Source of the DNA: Bacillota bacterium
Lineage (GTDB): Bacteria; Bacillota; Sulfobacillia; RBS10-35; JAJYVN01
Direction of reading: 5' to 3'
Assembly (NCBI GenBank): GCA_021806565.1
Contig: JAJZXK010000006.1
Coordinates: 1-60,594, forward strand
DNA: 60,594 nt
A program made the translations under genes and the position numbers. Under the pieces are notes generated by a model that saw only the letters and a list, made by a program, of their open reading frames with translations, made no database searches and was not told the DNA's origin. Below are positions 45,237 to 54,571 of this stretch, piece after piece; the first letter of the stretch is position 1; every line of letters begins with the position of its first letter.

Positions 45237-46460
45237 GTGAAGGCGTTGGGGCAAGTCGCCGCCACGGACCCGGGCGCGGCCAACCAGGATCCCGACCGGA
45301 CGCGTCCCGCCTACGTTGCTGTTCTGGGTACGGCCGTGCTCTGCTACGCGGCCCTGGGGGCCGTCCTGCGGGCCCTGCCGTGGCTTGTTTCTGCGCGCCT
45401 CGGGGGCGGGCCGGTGGCCATCGGCCTCTCCGTGGGCGCCCCGGCCCTGACCGGTGCTGTCCTGCGCCCTCTGGGTGGCCGCTTGGCCGACCGCGTCGGC
45501 CCGTTGCCCGTGCTGCTGAGCGGGGCGGGTCTGATGGCCCTGGGCGTCCTGCCGGCTCTGGATGCGCACCTGGTCGCGCTGGTCGCCAGCCGCCTGGTCG
45601 TGGGCGGGGGTGAGGCCCTGATGATGAGCGCCGCCGTACTCTGGCTGCTGAAGCTCGCCGGAAGCCGGCGGCGGGGGCGGGCCCTGGGCCATATCGGCCT
45701 AGCCAACTACGCCGGCCTCACCCTCGGACCGCTCTTCACCGACGCGATCGATCCTGCAGCCCACCTGGACCTGCTCTGGGCTCTGGCCCTCGCGTTGCCC
45801 CTTGTCGGTGGCGTGCTCGCGCTGACGCAGCGCCGGACACAGGGAACACCGGAGGAACGGCCGGTTCCACAGGCGGCATCCCCGCGCGACGAGGCCGCCT
45901 CCCTGGGCAGCCTCACCCTGCGGCCTGGGCTGGGGCTCTTACTGGTCAACGTCGGCTACGTCGCCCTGCTCTCCTTCGGCGCTGCCGCCACGACCGCACA
46001 CCACCTGCACATCGAGGCTTTCGTCGTACCGGTCTTCGGCCTGGGAGTCATCCTCAGCCGGACGCTGCTGGCCTCCGTCCCCGACCGGTTGGGCGGCGCC
46101 CGGACCCTGACCGGTGGCGCGGGGCTGGCCGCAGCTGGGCTGGTGGTCGTGGCGACGGCCCACGGTGCCTGGCTGGGCATCCTCGGGGTTCTCACGCTGG
46201 CGGTCGGCCAAGGGGTGGCGGTCCCCGCCCTCGGCCTGCTCGCACTGGCGCGGGTGGATCCGTCGCGCCAGGGTGCCGCAGCCGGTCTCTTTTTCGCCTA
46301 CTTTGACGCCGGCGTCGGCCTGGGCGGCCCGCTGGTCGGCCTGGCGGCTCGTGCCTTTAACGCCCCCGCCGCGTTGTTGGTAGCGGCGGGGACCGTCGGC
46401 GCGGCGGTCCCCGCCGCGCTTCTCTCGTTGCCCGTGGCCGCGACGCGGCGCCGAGTATAG
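45237..46460 (+). CDS. MFS transporter
   Basis: 407 residues from the GTG at 45237; the longer upstream frame is a shadow of arsR and the epimerase. About twelve hydrophobic helices, with an MFS loop motif (GGRLADRVGPLP) between helices 2 and 3 and a second-half counterpart (SVPDRLGGARTL). Probably exports a small molecule sensed by the divergent ArsR protein; substrate unknown. Confidence 0.88.
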   Translation: MKALGQVAATDPGAANQDPDRTRPAYVAVLGTAVLCYAALGAVLRALPWLVSARLGGGPVAIGLSVGAPALTGAVLRPLGGRLADRVGPLPVLLSGAGLMALGVLPALDAHLVALVASRLVVGGGEALMMSAAVLWLLKLAGSRRRGRALGHIGLANYAGLTLGPLFTDAIDPAAHLDLLWALALALPLVGGVLALTQRRTQGTPEERPVPQAASPRDEAASLGSLTLRPGLGLLLVNVGYVALLSFGAAATTAHHLHIEAFVVPVFGLGVILSRTLLASVPDRLGGARTLTGGAGLAAAGLVVVATAHGAWLGILGVLTLAVGQGVAVPALGLLALARVDPSRQGAAAGLFFAYFDAGVGLGGPLVGLAARAFNAPAALLVAAGTVGAAVPAALLSLPVAATRRRV

Positions 46461-46873
46461 ATCGAGGCCGCCGTCACCTGCCAGACGGCGGGAACCCAGA
46501 CGCACATCTTTCTCCTTTTCCTCCTTGGCCTTCGCGCCGCCGCCTCAAAGGGGCGTGGACACACCGCCGCAGCGGCCGGTGCAGCCGGTGCAGCTCGGCC
46601 GCTGGAATGGTGTGTCCACCCGTGGCGCCTCGACCAGTTGCGCGTCCCGCTCAAGAGCGCCCGGCCCGACCACAAGGTGGAATAACCGCGGCTGGCAGAG
46701 GACGCGCACTTCGAGTGCTTCGACCAGTACAGGCCTTACAGCCGCAGTTGGCGCGCGGTCGCCGTTGGAGTATGTTGGCAATCAGCGACGGCGGCTGTGA
46801 CCGGCTTGGCCTCGCGATCATGCGGAGAAGCCGGCGTATCGCGGATACGAACGGACAGGGGAGGATTGCGGCC
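46461..46873. other. Intergenic, nothing recognised
   Basis: Frames here give no homology. GGAGG ends nine bases before the next start codon. Confidence 0.45.
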
Positions 46874-48901
46874 ATGAGGTTTTCGCGGCGAAACCTGCTG
46901 AAAGTTGGGGGTGTGGTGGCGGGCGCCGCCGCCCTCGGCGTTTCGGCCCATAGGGTGGGTGCAACCGTGTCCGGCCCGGGTAATGGTGTGTCCTGGCCCG
47001 CGGGCGACGCGCTACCCACCTTCGCCGTGCCCCAGCACTTCGACGTCGCGGATCTGACCAAGATAGACGGCGACACCCAGGCGATGCTCACCACGCTCCA
47101 GGGGATCGTCAACCGCGTTCAGCCCCGACTGTACTGGTACCTGTCGACCGACGGGAGCGACCAGGCTTGGCTGAAAACCTCTGGCGTGCCGTATACCCTC
47201 GCTTCCGACCCCTGGTCGCTACTCGCCAAGTACCGGGGCGAGGTGCGCGGCGTGGTCATCTATGATCCGGATGTGCCGGACTCAGTCAACGTGGCCACGA
47301 TCCTCGCCGGGATCGAAGGCGCGGTCATCGCCAGCCCGCCCGTCGCCGCCAAACTGACGGCGGCGCCGTTCGGCCTGTCTGTGATCCACGACTTCCGGGG
47401 CGCCTTCACGAGCAAGCTGGATGCCTACACGTGGGCGCTCGCCAACCTGTGGCCGCGCTGCACGCATCGGGCGCTCGGAAGCATTTCAGGAGGCACCCTG
47501 CGGAACGTGCCCGGCGTGCAGTGGAATACCCTCGCCAAGCAGACGACCCAGCTTCATAACGCGTCAAACAGGGGCACGTACACCTTCGACCTCTCGCCCT
47601 TTTTGGGCGGCGCCGCAGTCTACGTGCGGTTCCAGGACTCCTTTCCCCAACAGGGCTGGGGCCCGTCGGTCTCGCACGTGACGGTCGTCGCCGACGGGAC
47701 GACGATCGCCGACTTCCAGCCGACCACCGCGGGCGAGGAGCCCTACATGTTCGACGCCGACAGTTCGTCAGTCGCGTCGGGCGGGTGGCGCTACGCGGAC
47801 CATACGACGTACTTCATCTATCGGTTTGCGCCGCCGGCCGGGACCAAGAGTCTGACGATCAAGATCGTGATGTGGAACCAGTATCTGGTCACGGCCACCG
47901 GAACTACGCCAGAGGTGAGCGTCGCCTTTCCGTTCCTTCGGGACATGATCGTGGCCACGCGGTCCTTCGTCTGCTGGCTGGATCCCGTGGTACCGGCGGA
48001 ATCCGGGCTGTTCGGTGAGATCCTTGGCAAGTATCCACCCACCACCCCGATGCTGGGCTGGTTCGTCGGCGGCCACGAGCCGCAGGGGGTGACGCTGTGT
48101 TCGCAGCACGGCGTGGAGGTGGTGGCCGCGGACATCTTCACCAACGCTACCGCGCTCGGGGGCGTCCGCGCGCCGGTGCTGGGCGGCCAGGCGCCCGCGC
48201 CCACGCCGGCCCTCGGCAACAAGGTGTACGTCACCTTCACGTACAGCGACGGCGATAATGCCCAGTTCGACGAACACCGGCTATGGGAGTTGTGGGGCGA
48301 TCCCAAGCGCGGCGCCGTTCCCGCAAACTGGAGCATCGACCCGCTACTCGTGGACCTCGCGCCCGAAATCCTCAGTTACTACCAGCGCACGGCGACTGCG
48401 AACGACCACTTGGTGTCCGGGCCTTCGGGTGCGGGCTACACCTACCCGGGAAAGTGGCCCGCCAACCTGCTCGATCAATACACTCAGATGACCGGGCGCT
48501 ATCTGCGGCGCACGGGGATGGGTGTCATCTATGCCTTGAACGGGGACAACAACTCCGGCCTGAGCATGTCCACCGCCGTTGCGACTTCTTATCGGCAGAA
48601 CGTGAACCCGCTCGGCATCCTCTACAACTGGAACTCCAGCTGCCAAGCGGCGGTTGTGGCCGGGGTCCCTGTGGTGACGCAGATCGGGATCAGCGACGTC
48701 GGCCAGGGCCAGTCCGCGCTCACCAGCGCCGTCGCGGGATGGGACGGGCAGAGTCCGCTGTTCCTGGCCGTCGGCGTGCTGGCCTGGCGGATGGGGCCGA
48801 CGCAACTCGCCCAACTGGTCGGCGGCCTGGGAGCACAGTTCGAAGTGGTCCGGGGCGACGTGTTCTTCCGGTTGTTCCGGAAGTACCGGGGCCTACACTG
48901 A
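46874..48901 (+). CDS. Tat-exported GxGYxYP-family protein
   Basis: 675 residues from the ATG at 46874. N-terminal SRRNLLKVGGVVAGAAALGV is a clear twin-arginine signal. The mature protein has the GxGYxYP family layout: N-terminal DADTQ-like region (KIDGDTQAMLTTLQGIVNR), a beta-sandwich insert (TYTFDLSPFLGGAAVYVRF), the catalytic-like TYSDGDNAQFD, and the signature GAGYTYP at 519-525. These are surface proteins of unknown activity, suspected in glycan processing. Exported as a folded protein. Confidence 0.85.
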   Translation: MRFSRRNLLKVGGVVAGAAALGVSAHRVGATVSGPGNGVSWPAGDALPTFAVPQHFDVADLTKIDGDTQAMLTTLQGIVNRVQPRLYWYLSTDGSDQAWLKTSGVPYTLASDPWSLLAKYRGEVRGVVIYDPDVPDSVNVATILAGIEGAVIASPPVAAKLTAAPFGLSVIHDFRGAFTSKLDAYTWALANLWPRCTHRALGSISGGTLRNVPGVQWNTLAKQTTQLHNASNRGTYTFDLSPFLGGAAVYVRFQDSFPQQGWGPSVSHVTVVADGTTIADFQPTTAGEEPYMFDADSSSVASGGWRYADHTTYFIYRFAPPAGTKSLTIKIVMWNQYLVTATGTTPEVSVAFPFLRDMIVATRSFVCWLDPVVPAESGLFGEILGKYPPTTPMLGWFVGGHEPQGVTLCSQHGVEVVAADIFTNATALGGVRAPVLGGQAPAPTPALGNKVYVTFTYSDGDNAQFDEHRLWELWGDPKRGAVPANWSIDPLLVDLAPEILSYYQRTATANDHLVSGPSGAGYTYPGKWPANLLDQYTQMTGRYLRRTGMGVIYALNGDNNSGLSMSTAVATSYRQNVNPLGILYNWNSSCQAAVVAGVPVVTQIGISDVGQGQSALTSAVAGWDGQSPLFLAVGVLAWRMGPTQLAQLVGGLGAQFEVVRGDVFFRLFRKYRGLH

Positions 48902-49324
48902 GCAACGCCGAGTGCCGCGCTCGAGGCCCCGGGCGCATGTGGTGATGGATCGGTTCCTGCGGCGGGGGAGGCAGGAGGTACCGCGACCCAAGCTCCGGGC
49001 GTGTGTTGCTGCCCGCGCCAACTGGTTGCAAGCGGCCCGCCCGGTCAAACCCGGCGGGCCGCCTGCGTGCTCCGTCTCCGGAGCCGCCGTGCGGGGGCTG
49101 GTGCGACTTAAGAGCATCGGATTGCGCTGGGGCCAAATTGCGCCGGGTCAACGGTGTTCCCGCGACGGCGGGTAGTATCGGACCAGACACTGCCATTCGG
49201 CACGGTACGGACCTGAAAGCACCTCTCTACCAAGGACTTCTGCTCGTGGCAGGCGCCGCCCGCACGAGTCGAAGAACCGTTGTGGGTGTCGGCGTTCCCG
49301 CACACGGGCGTCCGATTCCGAAAG
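48902..49324. other. Intergenic, nothing recognised
   Basis: No coding homology; a CGGCGGGCC-type stretch is the only repeat-like feature. Confidence 0.4.
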
Positions 49325-49672
49325 TCAGGCCTGCGGTCGCAGGCCCGCTCTCTCGCAGTCCGGCGGATGCCCCGACCGATGGCATGCCGCCGACGGTGCC
49401 GGGGCCCCAGGCGAAGGCAGGCCGGCTGTCCGTAGCTTCAGCAGGTTGTGCACCACCCACTCGAAGCGTCGGCAGGCCCAAGATGCCGATAGGCCCCGCA
49501 GTAGGAGTTCGTGTAGGTCCCGGTTCCACTTGATCTGCCTGAACACCAGATTTACGGTCTGCCGGCGCATGCGGTAACGTGCTCGGCCGTGCTTGGTCCG
49601 CGGCTTGCGGCGCATCCGGCCCTTGAGTCCAGATTCTTCGGGATGCGACCGCGAGGCGGCTTCAGCTTGCAC
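49325..49672 (-). pseudogene. IS1182-type transposase C-terminal remnant
   Basis: About 65 residues match the end of DDE_Tnp_1/IS1182-type transposases: GRARYRMRRQTVNLVFRQIKWNRD then RGLSASWACRRFEWVVHNLLKL, including the glutamate-like position and the HNLLKL end. The rest of the gene is absent; its upstream side meets IS607 relic 2. Confidence 0.65.
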
Positions 49673-50207
49673 CGCCGCATCCGCTGTTCACGCGCGGACT
49701 TCCTGCACAAGGCGACCACCTACCTGACGAAAACCAAGTCGGTCATCGTGGTCGAGGACCTTGCGGTGCGTGGCATGATCCGAAACCATTCGCTGACGCG
49801 GTCCATCGCGGACGCTGGATGGGGCGAGTTCCGGCGGATGCTGGCGTACAAGACCACTTGGTATGGGTCACGGCTGGCGGTTGCGCCACCCTTTTACCCG
49901 TCTACAAAGACGTGTTCGGTCTGCGGCGCCGCCAAGCCGCCAAGCCGCCAAGGATGCCATGCCACGGTCGGAGCGCGTCTTGCGGTGCGAGACGTGCGGA
50001 GTGGTGATCGACCGGGACCTCAACGCGGCGCGGAATCTCGCGGCGCTTGTTGCCGGGAGTTCTCCGGAGACACAAAACGCCTGTGGAGCGGAGGGCTCTG
50101 GCCAGGAGAACGGCCTGACGAAACCAGCCGCAACGAAGCAGGAATCTCCAAGCAGGAAACCGACCGCGCCAGCGGCCGGAAACAAAAGGCTATGAAGAGA
50201 GGAACGG
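49660..50207 (+). mobile_element. IS607 relic 2: tnpB C-terminal half
   Basis: The fragment begins near RADFLHKATTYL and continues VIVVEDLAVRGMIRNHSL (RuvC-II region), MLAYKTTWYGSRL and CSVCG. It then loses frame near 49950; LRCETCGVVIDRDLNAARNLAAL and the stop at 50195 are in another frame. The end GGCTATGAAGAGAGGAACGG matches the left end of relic 1 in reverse. No tnpA and no N-terminal tnpB here. Confidence 0.85.
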
Positions 50208-50437
50208 TAACCCGGGGACACGTCTCCTGCGCGCACCACGGCCAACCACTCGGCGCTCGTTCGCTTGACTCGCCGCGATGCCGTGGTCTTCTATGGAAAC
50301 CCATTGCACGCCCGCGCAAGCGAGTACCGGAGGTGCACGCCTTGTTGCCGGCGCCGTGGCCACCGACCTCGCTGCCGCGTGCCACCCCGGGTGACATGCG
50401 GCAGCGAGGGGCCGGTGCTGATGGGCTGGGTACGCGC

Positions 50438-50893
50438 TCAGCCCCAGGTGGGCGCCAGCTGCCGGGTCGTCACGTTGAGGCGGTTGAACATGTTCGTCAC
50501 GCCAAGGGAGAGCACCAGGGCGGCCAGGCCCCGCTCGTCGTAGTGCCGGGCGGCCTCGTCCCAGATCTCGTCGGGGACGGGGTCGGCCTGATCGCTCAGG
50601 CGCGTCACGGATTCAGCGAGGCCCAAGGCAGCCCGCTCGGCGAGCGTGAAGCAATCTGCTTGGCGCCAGCCGGCGACGGCGCCCAGGCGCTGCTTGGTCT
50701 CTCCGGCGCGGCCGGCCTGGCTGGTGCCCGAGCCGACGCACAACGTGCACCCGTTGATCTGGCTCGCGCGGATGTGGACCAGGGCCAGCGTGCTCGCGGG
50801 CACTCCGCCCTTCTCGATGGCGGTGTTCAGGGCCTGAATGGCTTCCATCGCGCCGGGCAGCAACACTCCCGGGTTGGCGATCCTCGCAGACAT
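50438..50893 (-). CDS. AhpD/carboxymuconolactone decarboxylase-like protein
   Basis: 151 residues from the ATG at 50893 (GGGAG 9 bases upstream). The AhpD redox motif CTLCVGSG (CxxC) follows IRASQINGC, the mark of the AhpD-like CMD family. Divergent from an ECF41 sigma gene; such 'COE' genes (carboxymuconolactone decarboxylase, oxidoreductase or epimerase) are the known neighbours of ECF41 factors. Confidence 0.88.
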   Translation of the reverse strand: MSARIANPGVLLPGAMEAIQALNTAIEKGGVPASTLALVHIRASQINGCTLCVGSGTSQAGRAGETKQRLGAVAGWRQADCFTLAERAALGLAESVTRLSDQADPVPDEIWDEAARHYDERGLAALVLSLGVTNMFNRLNVTTRQLAPTWG

Positions 50894-50950
50894 CTCTGTC
50901 ATCTCCCTATTCCCGTCGTCTGGCCGCGCGAGCGACTCGCAGCGCCTCCC

Positions 50951-50977
50951 CGTCACATCAGCCCGATTTACCGCGTC
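50951..50977 (+). promoter_or_regulatory. ECF41-type promoter
   Basis: CGTCACA (50951-50957), a 16-base spacer and CGTC (50974-50977) match the known ECF41 -35 TGTCACA and -10 CGTC in all but one base. It points at the sigma gene, implying autoregulation. Confidence 0.65.
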
Positions 50978-51012
50978 AGAGTGATGACGGAGCGGAACGA
51001 AGGAATGTGACA

Positions 51013-51906
51013 ATGGACGAGGCACCCACGTTGGCGAAGCGGTTCGAGGAGCACCGCGGGCACCTGCGGGCGGTGGCGTACCGCATGCTCGGCTCTCTCA
51101 GTGAGGCGGACGACGCGGTGCAGGAGGCGTGGCTCCGTCTCAGCCGTTCCGACGCCAGCCACGTGGACAACCTGCGGGGATGGCTGACCACCGTGGTCGC
51201 GCGGATCTGTCTGGACCTGCTGCGGGCACGCAGATCGCGGCACGAGGAACCTCTGGAGGCGCACGTGCCCGATCCCGTCGTCACGTACGAGGACGGATCG
51301 AATCCCGAGCACCAGACGCTGCTCGCCGAGGCCATCGGCCTCGCGATGCTCGTGGTGCTCGACCGCCTTTCCCCCGCAGAACGTCTGGCGTTCGTGCTAC
51401 ACGACGTCTTCGCCGTCCCGTTCGAGGAGATTGCGCTCCTCGTGGGGCGGTCCCCCACCGCGGCCAGGCAGTTGGCCAGCCGCGCGCGCCGCCGTGTGCG
51501 CGGCGCTGACCGAACCCCCGACACGGATGTCCGCCGGCAACGCGAGGTGGTCGATGCGTTCTTTGCCGCCGTGCGCAACGGGGACTTCCAGGGCCTGCTG
51601 ACCGTGCTCGACCCCGACGTGGTCCTCCGCGCCGACCTCGGGGTGGTGGGAGCGTCGCGGGTGGTGCGGGGCGCCGCCGAGGTGGCCAGGCAGACGCGGC
51701 CCTACTCGGGGTTTGCCGGTTCCGGGCTCCCGGTGCTGGTCAACGGGGCCCCGGGCGTCCTCGGCGCTGGCGACGGCCGCATCCACTCGGTCATGGCGTT
51801 CGCGATACGGGGCGGGAGAATCGTTGAGATCGACATCCTGTCGGATCCCGAGCGGCTCAGTCGGCTCGACCTGTCGGGACTCGACGCGCGGCCCGACGAG
51901 GTGTGA
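51013..51906 (+). CDS. ECF41-family sigma factor with SnoaL-like C-terminus
   Basis: 297 residues from the ATG at 51013 (GAAGGA 8 bases upstream). Sigma region 2 (RAVAYRMLGSLSEADDAVQEAWLRL), region 4 (LSPAERLAFVLHDVFAVPFEEIALLVGRSPTAARQLASRAR, core), then a ~110-residue SnoaL-like domain ending with GGRIVEIDILSDPERL. In ECF41 this C-terminal domain takes the place of an anti-sigma factor and controls activity. With the divergent ahpD-like gene this is a textbook ECF41 locus. Confidence 0.92.
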   Translation: MDEAPTLAKRFEEHRGHLRAVAYRMLGSLSEADDAVQEAWLRLSRSDASHVDNLRGWLTTVVARICLDLLRARRSRHEEPLEAHVPDPVVTYEDGSNPEHQTLLAEAIGLAMLVVLDRLSPAERLAFVLHDVFAVPFEEIALLVGRSPTAARQLASRARRRVRGADRTPDTDVRRQREVVDAFFAAVRNGDFQGLLTVLDPDVVLRADLGVVGASRVVRGAAEVARQTRPYSGFAGSGLPVLVNGAPGVLGAGDGRIHSVMAFAIRGGRIVEIDILSDPERLSRLDLSGLDARPDEV

Positions 51907-52198
51907 GCCCGGGGCGGGATCGCCCTGCTCGGTCGGAGAGGCTGCCCGGCTGCGTCGCGGAGGGCCCGGTGTGCATGCAGCGTTGGGAGCAGGAGCGGCC
52001 CTGGCCTGCACCCTTGCTGCAGCGGGCGGACGGCCGCGTCCTCACCGTGCGGGCCGCCTGTGCCAGCGGGCCAGGAGTCCCCAGACGGTCGCGCGGTAAA
52101 GGGTGGCAATAACGGCGAAGGGCCCCTTCCGCGGGAGGAGCCGCTTTCGTAAACCATTGTGGCACTTGACCTTTCTGCTGTGCGCCCTGGAAACCCCC
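51907..52198. other. Intergenic, nothing recognised
   Basis: No gene. Near its end, at 52180, TGTGCGCCCTGGA matches the acceptor end of the tRNA-Arg fragment at 55961, possibly by chance. Confidence 0.35.
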
Positions 52199-52350
52199 CC
52201 ATAGACTTTGCGTGAGCAGGCGCTTTGGATGGGGAGCTTGCGTTTGTGGGAACTACGGGGTCCGCGTCAAAAGGGCGTTTCGGAGGAGGACGCGATAGCT
52301 ATGGGGAACGCGGCGGGCGGTTACCGGGCCCGGGTGGACGATGGTACCGT
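52199..52350 (+). repeat. Repeat X-Y, copy A
   Basis: X (52199-52304) is bounded by CCATAG and CTATGG and reads CATAGACTTTGCGTGAGC near its start. Y (52301-52350) starts ATGGGGAACGCGGCGGGC. X returns in inverted orientation and Y in direct orientation at 56024-56185, roughly 80% alike by eye. X could encode a short start (MREQALWMGSLRL). Confidence 0.6.
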
Positions 52351-52395
52351 GTGGAACTCGGGCTGCGAACGGCACAATCAGGGAGCGGCGCCTTG

Positions 52396-53007
52396 TCACG
52401 CGATATCCGGAGCGGAAGACGACAACCCTGAAAGCGTCACCCGTCGGGGACGGGTCCGGCCGAGCGGCAGCCGGCGCCGCAGCCGGCGTAGGGCCTTGGC
52501 CAATGGCCTGGGGGACTGGATCTGCGTACCGTCCGAAAGCAGCGCGAAGCAGTTCAGCCCCAAGTCGATGCCGACCACATCAACCGCCCGTCTACGGACT
52601 GCGGCTCGACGGCCACCATGGCGATGGAGTGGTCCGCCAGCACCTTCATGAGCTTGGGGCGGTGTCCGTGTTGAGCCCCGATCCCACCTCCGTTGCCGTG
52701 CGCACCGCGGAGTAGCCTTTGCGCGTCGAACTCGACCGCACGCACTCGCGCCACCTGCCCATCCAGGTCCGCACGCTGGTCACGCTGGTCAGATGAGGAC
52801 ACACGCGCATAGACCGCCACCCCTGTTGGCTCATCTTTCGGGGGCTTCAAGATGATGGTGCCTGTGGGCAGCTGCTCTGCTGGCATTGCGCAATTTGCCC
52901 CGCGGCTTGGTAGCTGATGCCTTGCTCCTTCGCCCATGTGCTCAGTTTCATGCCTACAGTTTCTCACAGGCGCTGATACGAGTAGATATTACTGGCCAAC
53001 AGTTAAT
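52396..53007 (-). mobile_element. IS607 relic 3: broken tnpA joined to tnpB RuvC-I region
   Basis: tnpA keeps its ATG (52951-52949) and MKLSTWAKEQGISYQAA, then loses the MYHDGKLPV segment by a frameshifting deletion. VAVYARVSSSDQRDQ and LMKVLADHSIAMVAVE follow in shifting frames. It then runs into tnpB GIDLGLNCFALLSDG (RuvC-I) and stops. The right end GTAGATATTACTGGCC...GTTAAT matches relic 1 and sits inside a DUF5615 toxin gene. Confidence 0.85.
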
Positions 53008-53260
53008 GCCCCGCCGGCCGTTTCAGCCGGCAGCCTGGCCAGAACGACTCCCTGGCTCACACCCTGCTCAAGACTGCGAAGGGCCAGGCCCCCAAGTCCG
53101 ATGTCACGGGTCACCAAGACCCGATCTTCTGCTATCGCTCGCGCCAATAGCGCCTCATCGCTCGCTCCCCCCAGCGCCGATTCACGGGGGTCCAACACGT
53201 CGTGGTCTCTCTCACGCAACCGCGCCGTCAGGGAACGCACTCGTCAATGAGGAACCGCAT
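53008..53260 (-). pseudogene. DUF5615 PIN-like toxin, copy 1 (broken)
   Basis: The ATG at 53260 gives MRFLIDECVP and then a stop, because a short block present in copy 2 (RQL codons) is missing; the rest (ARLRERDHDVLDPRES, VLVTRDIGLGG) is out of frame. The 3' end is cut off by IS607 relic 3 after the PAET residues. Copy 2 at 58478 is intact. Confidence 0.85.
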
Positions 53261-53471
53261 GGTACCTGCCCTCGGCGATCTCGGCCGCGGCGAAAGCGAG
53301 GCAGGCCCTGATCTGTTCCTCACACAGGGCGTACGCCTGGCACAGATCCTCCGTTCGCTCGCCGGCGGCCAAGGCCCCGAGGATCACATCCACTGGCACG
53401 CGGGTGCCCCGAATGACCGGTTGCCCGCCCCTCACGGCCGGGTCGATCGCGATGGTTTTCTCCCACCGCAT
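53244..53471 (-). CDS. DUF433 antitoxin, copy 1 (intact)
   Basis: 75 residues from the ATG at 53471. The DUF433 pattern is complete: IDPAVRGGQPVIRGTRVPVDVILGAL and EDLCQAYALCEEQIRACLAFA. DUF433 proteins are the antitoxins of DUF5615 PIN-like toxins. It overlaps the toxin start by 17 bases. Its own partner is broken, but it could still neutralise the copy 2 toxin. Confidence 0.85.
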   Translation of the reverse strand: MRWEKTIAIDPAVRGGQPVIRGTRVPVDVILGALAAGERTEDLCQAYALCEEQIRACLAFAAAEIAEGRYHAVPH

Positions 53472-53642
53472 GCCGTGCACCCCCAGCCATTGTACGTCTT
53501 CCGACAGTGGCGCCGCGGCTGTGGTTCCAACCCAGCCGCGCACCGCCAAGCATCGGTTGCGGTTCACTCCATCGCCTCGCCCTTAGGATAGTAGTCCGAG
53601 CACATCCTATTGCATGGCACGCTCTACCGTGCTAACGTCTCG

Positions 53643-54002
53643 GTGAAGGTGGATGGGGTGGTGTCTGCGAGCGAGGTGCGCGTCCGGATTCCAGTCTTGC
53701 GCGCACAACTTGGCCTGTCCCAGCGCAGGCTGGCGGCACTGACGGGGCTGCGCCCGGACACCGTGTCCGCCTTGGAGCGGGGCGACGCGCAGGGCATCCG
53801 GTTCGAAACGCTGAGCCGGCTGTGCGCGGTTCTACGGTGCACCCCGGGCGAGCTGTTCGAACTCGTCGACGACGGCCACAACGTCCCCGTCTTCGGCGGC
53901 GACGACGAGGACGACATCATCCGGAAGCGCTTGCGGGAAAGTGGCCAGGATCTGATCGACGGGCCATCCTTTTTGCAGGCCCTTCACGACAGGCGCGCCT
54001 GA
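53643..54002 (+). CDS. XRE-type HTH antitoxin
   Basis: About 119 residues; the start is uncertain among several GTGs (53643, 53658, 53661). HTH: RAQLGLSQRRLAALTGLRPDTVSALERGD (core LSQRRLAALTG), then ETLSRLCAVLRCTPGELFE as in XRE regulators. The C-terminal acidic stretch GGDDEDD would contact the toxin. Three bases before a RelE-type gene on the same strand. Confidence 0.8.
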   Translation: MKVDGVVSASEVRVRIPVLRAQLGLSQRRLAALTGLRPDTVSALERGDAQGIRFETLSRLCAVLRCTPGELFELVDDGHNVPVFGGDDEDDIIRKRLRESGQDLIDGPSFLQALHDRRA

Positions 54003-54005
54003 GCA

Positions 54006-54299
54006 GTGTACGGATACGCATTCACTAGTTCGGCCGCAAAGGACCTGTACGCGTTCCGGCGCAATCCGAAGATGCTGATTCTGCTGACCACCAAGATCAT
54101 TCCCGCGGTGCTCCCCGATCCGCGCCGGGCGGGCGATCCGAAACACGGGGACCTTTCTGGCGTGTACGCCGTTGCCTTTAGCGAGGGCGGGATCGCCTAC
54201 CGGCTCGTCTACACCGTGGACGATACGCGGCACCTCGTTGAATTCATCGCGTTTGGACCGCATGACGCTGCATACGCCAACGCAAAGCGCCGGGTCTGA
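54006..54299 (+). CDS. RelE/ParE-type toxin
   Basis: 97 residues from a GTG. The small RelE fold is visible: FTSSAAKDLYAF (N-terminal helix), GDPKHGDLSGVYAVAF, IAYRLVYTVDD (core strand with Arg), FIAFGPHDAAY. Probably an mRNA interferase or gyrase inhibitor neutralised by the preceding HTH protein; which of the two cannot be told. Confidence 0.78.
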   Translation: MYGYAFTSSAAKDLYAFRRNPKMLILLTTKIIPAVLPDPRRAGDPKHGDLSGVYAVAFSEGGIAYRLVYTVDDTRHLVEFIAFGPHDAAYANAKRRV

Positions 54300-54399
54300 G
54301 TCGGTGCCCCTGGGCGGCGGCCCGTGGAACGGGGATCGTGGCACCCGTTGGCGGAGCACCCTCGTCAATCCGGGTAGGACCAGAGGGCGAGCTTCCGCA

Positions 54400-54432
54400 G
54401 CGTTCCAGACGACTCTGCCCAGGTGTCACGGC
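54400..54432 (+). repeat. 33-bp direct repeat, left copy
   Basis: Starts GCGTTCCAGACGACTCT and ends AGGTGTCACGGC; it matches 57508-57540 at 32 of 33 positions, 3108 bp away, with weaker similarity continuing to GGGGGCGTAGTG. The two copies flank the xis/int relics and vapBC, so they look like the ends of an inserted unit. Confidence 0.7.
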
Positions 54433-54488
54433 GTGCAGGGGGGCGTAGTGGAGCCCGCGGCCAGTAGGTTCGCTCGACCCACCTATTC

Positions 54489-54537
54489 AGCGAAAGCCCC
54501 CGACCGGATGCCGCCGGCCGGGGGCTTTCGCTTTGGT
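54489..54537 (+). terminator. Strong intrinsic-terminator-like hairpin
   Basis: AGCGAAAGCCCCCG and CGGGGGCTTTCGCT pair over 14 bases, extended by CCGG/CCGG after one mismatch, with a short loop and TTTGGTT behind. Lies between the RelE gene and the excisionase relic. Confidence 0.75.
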
Positions 54538-54571
54538 TGAGCCCAACGCATCCGACGGAAGGAGGCCCCCG

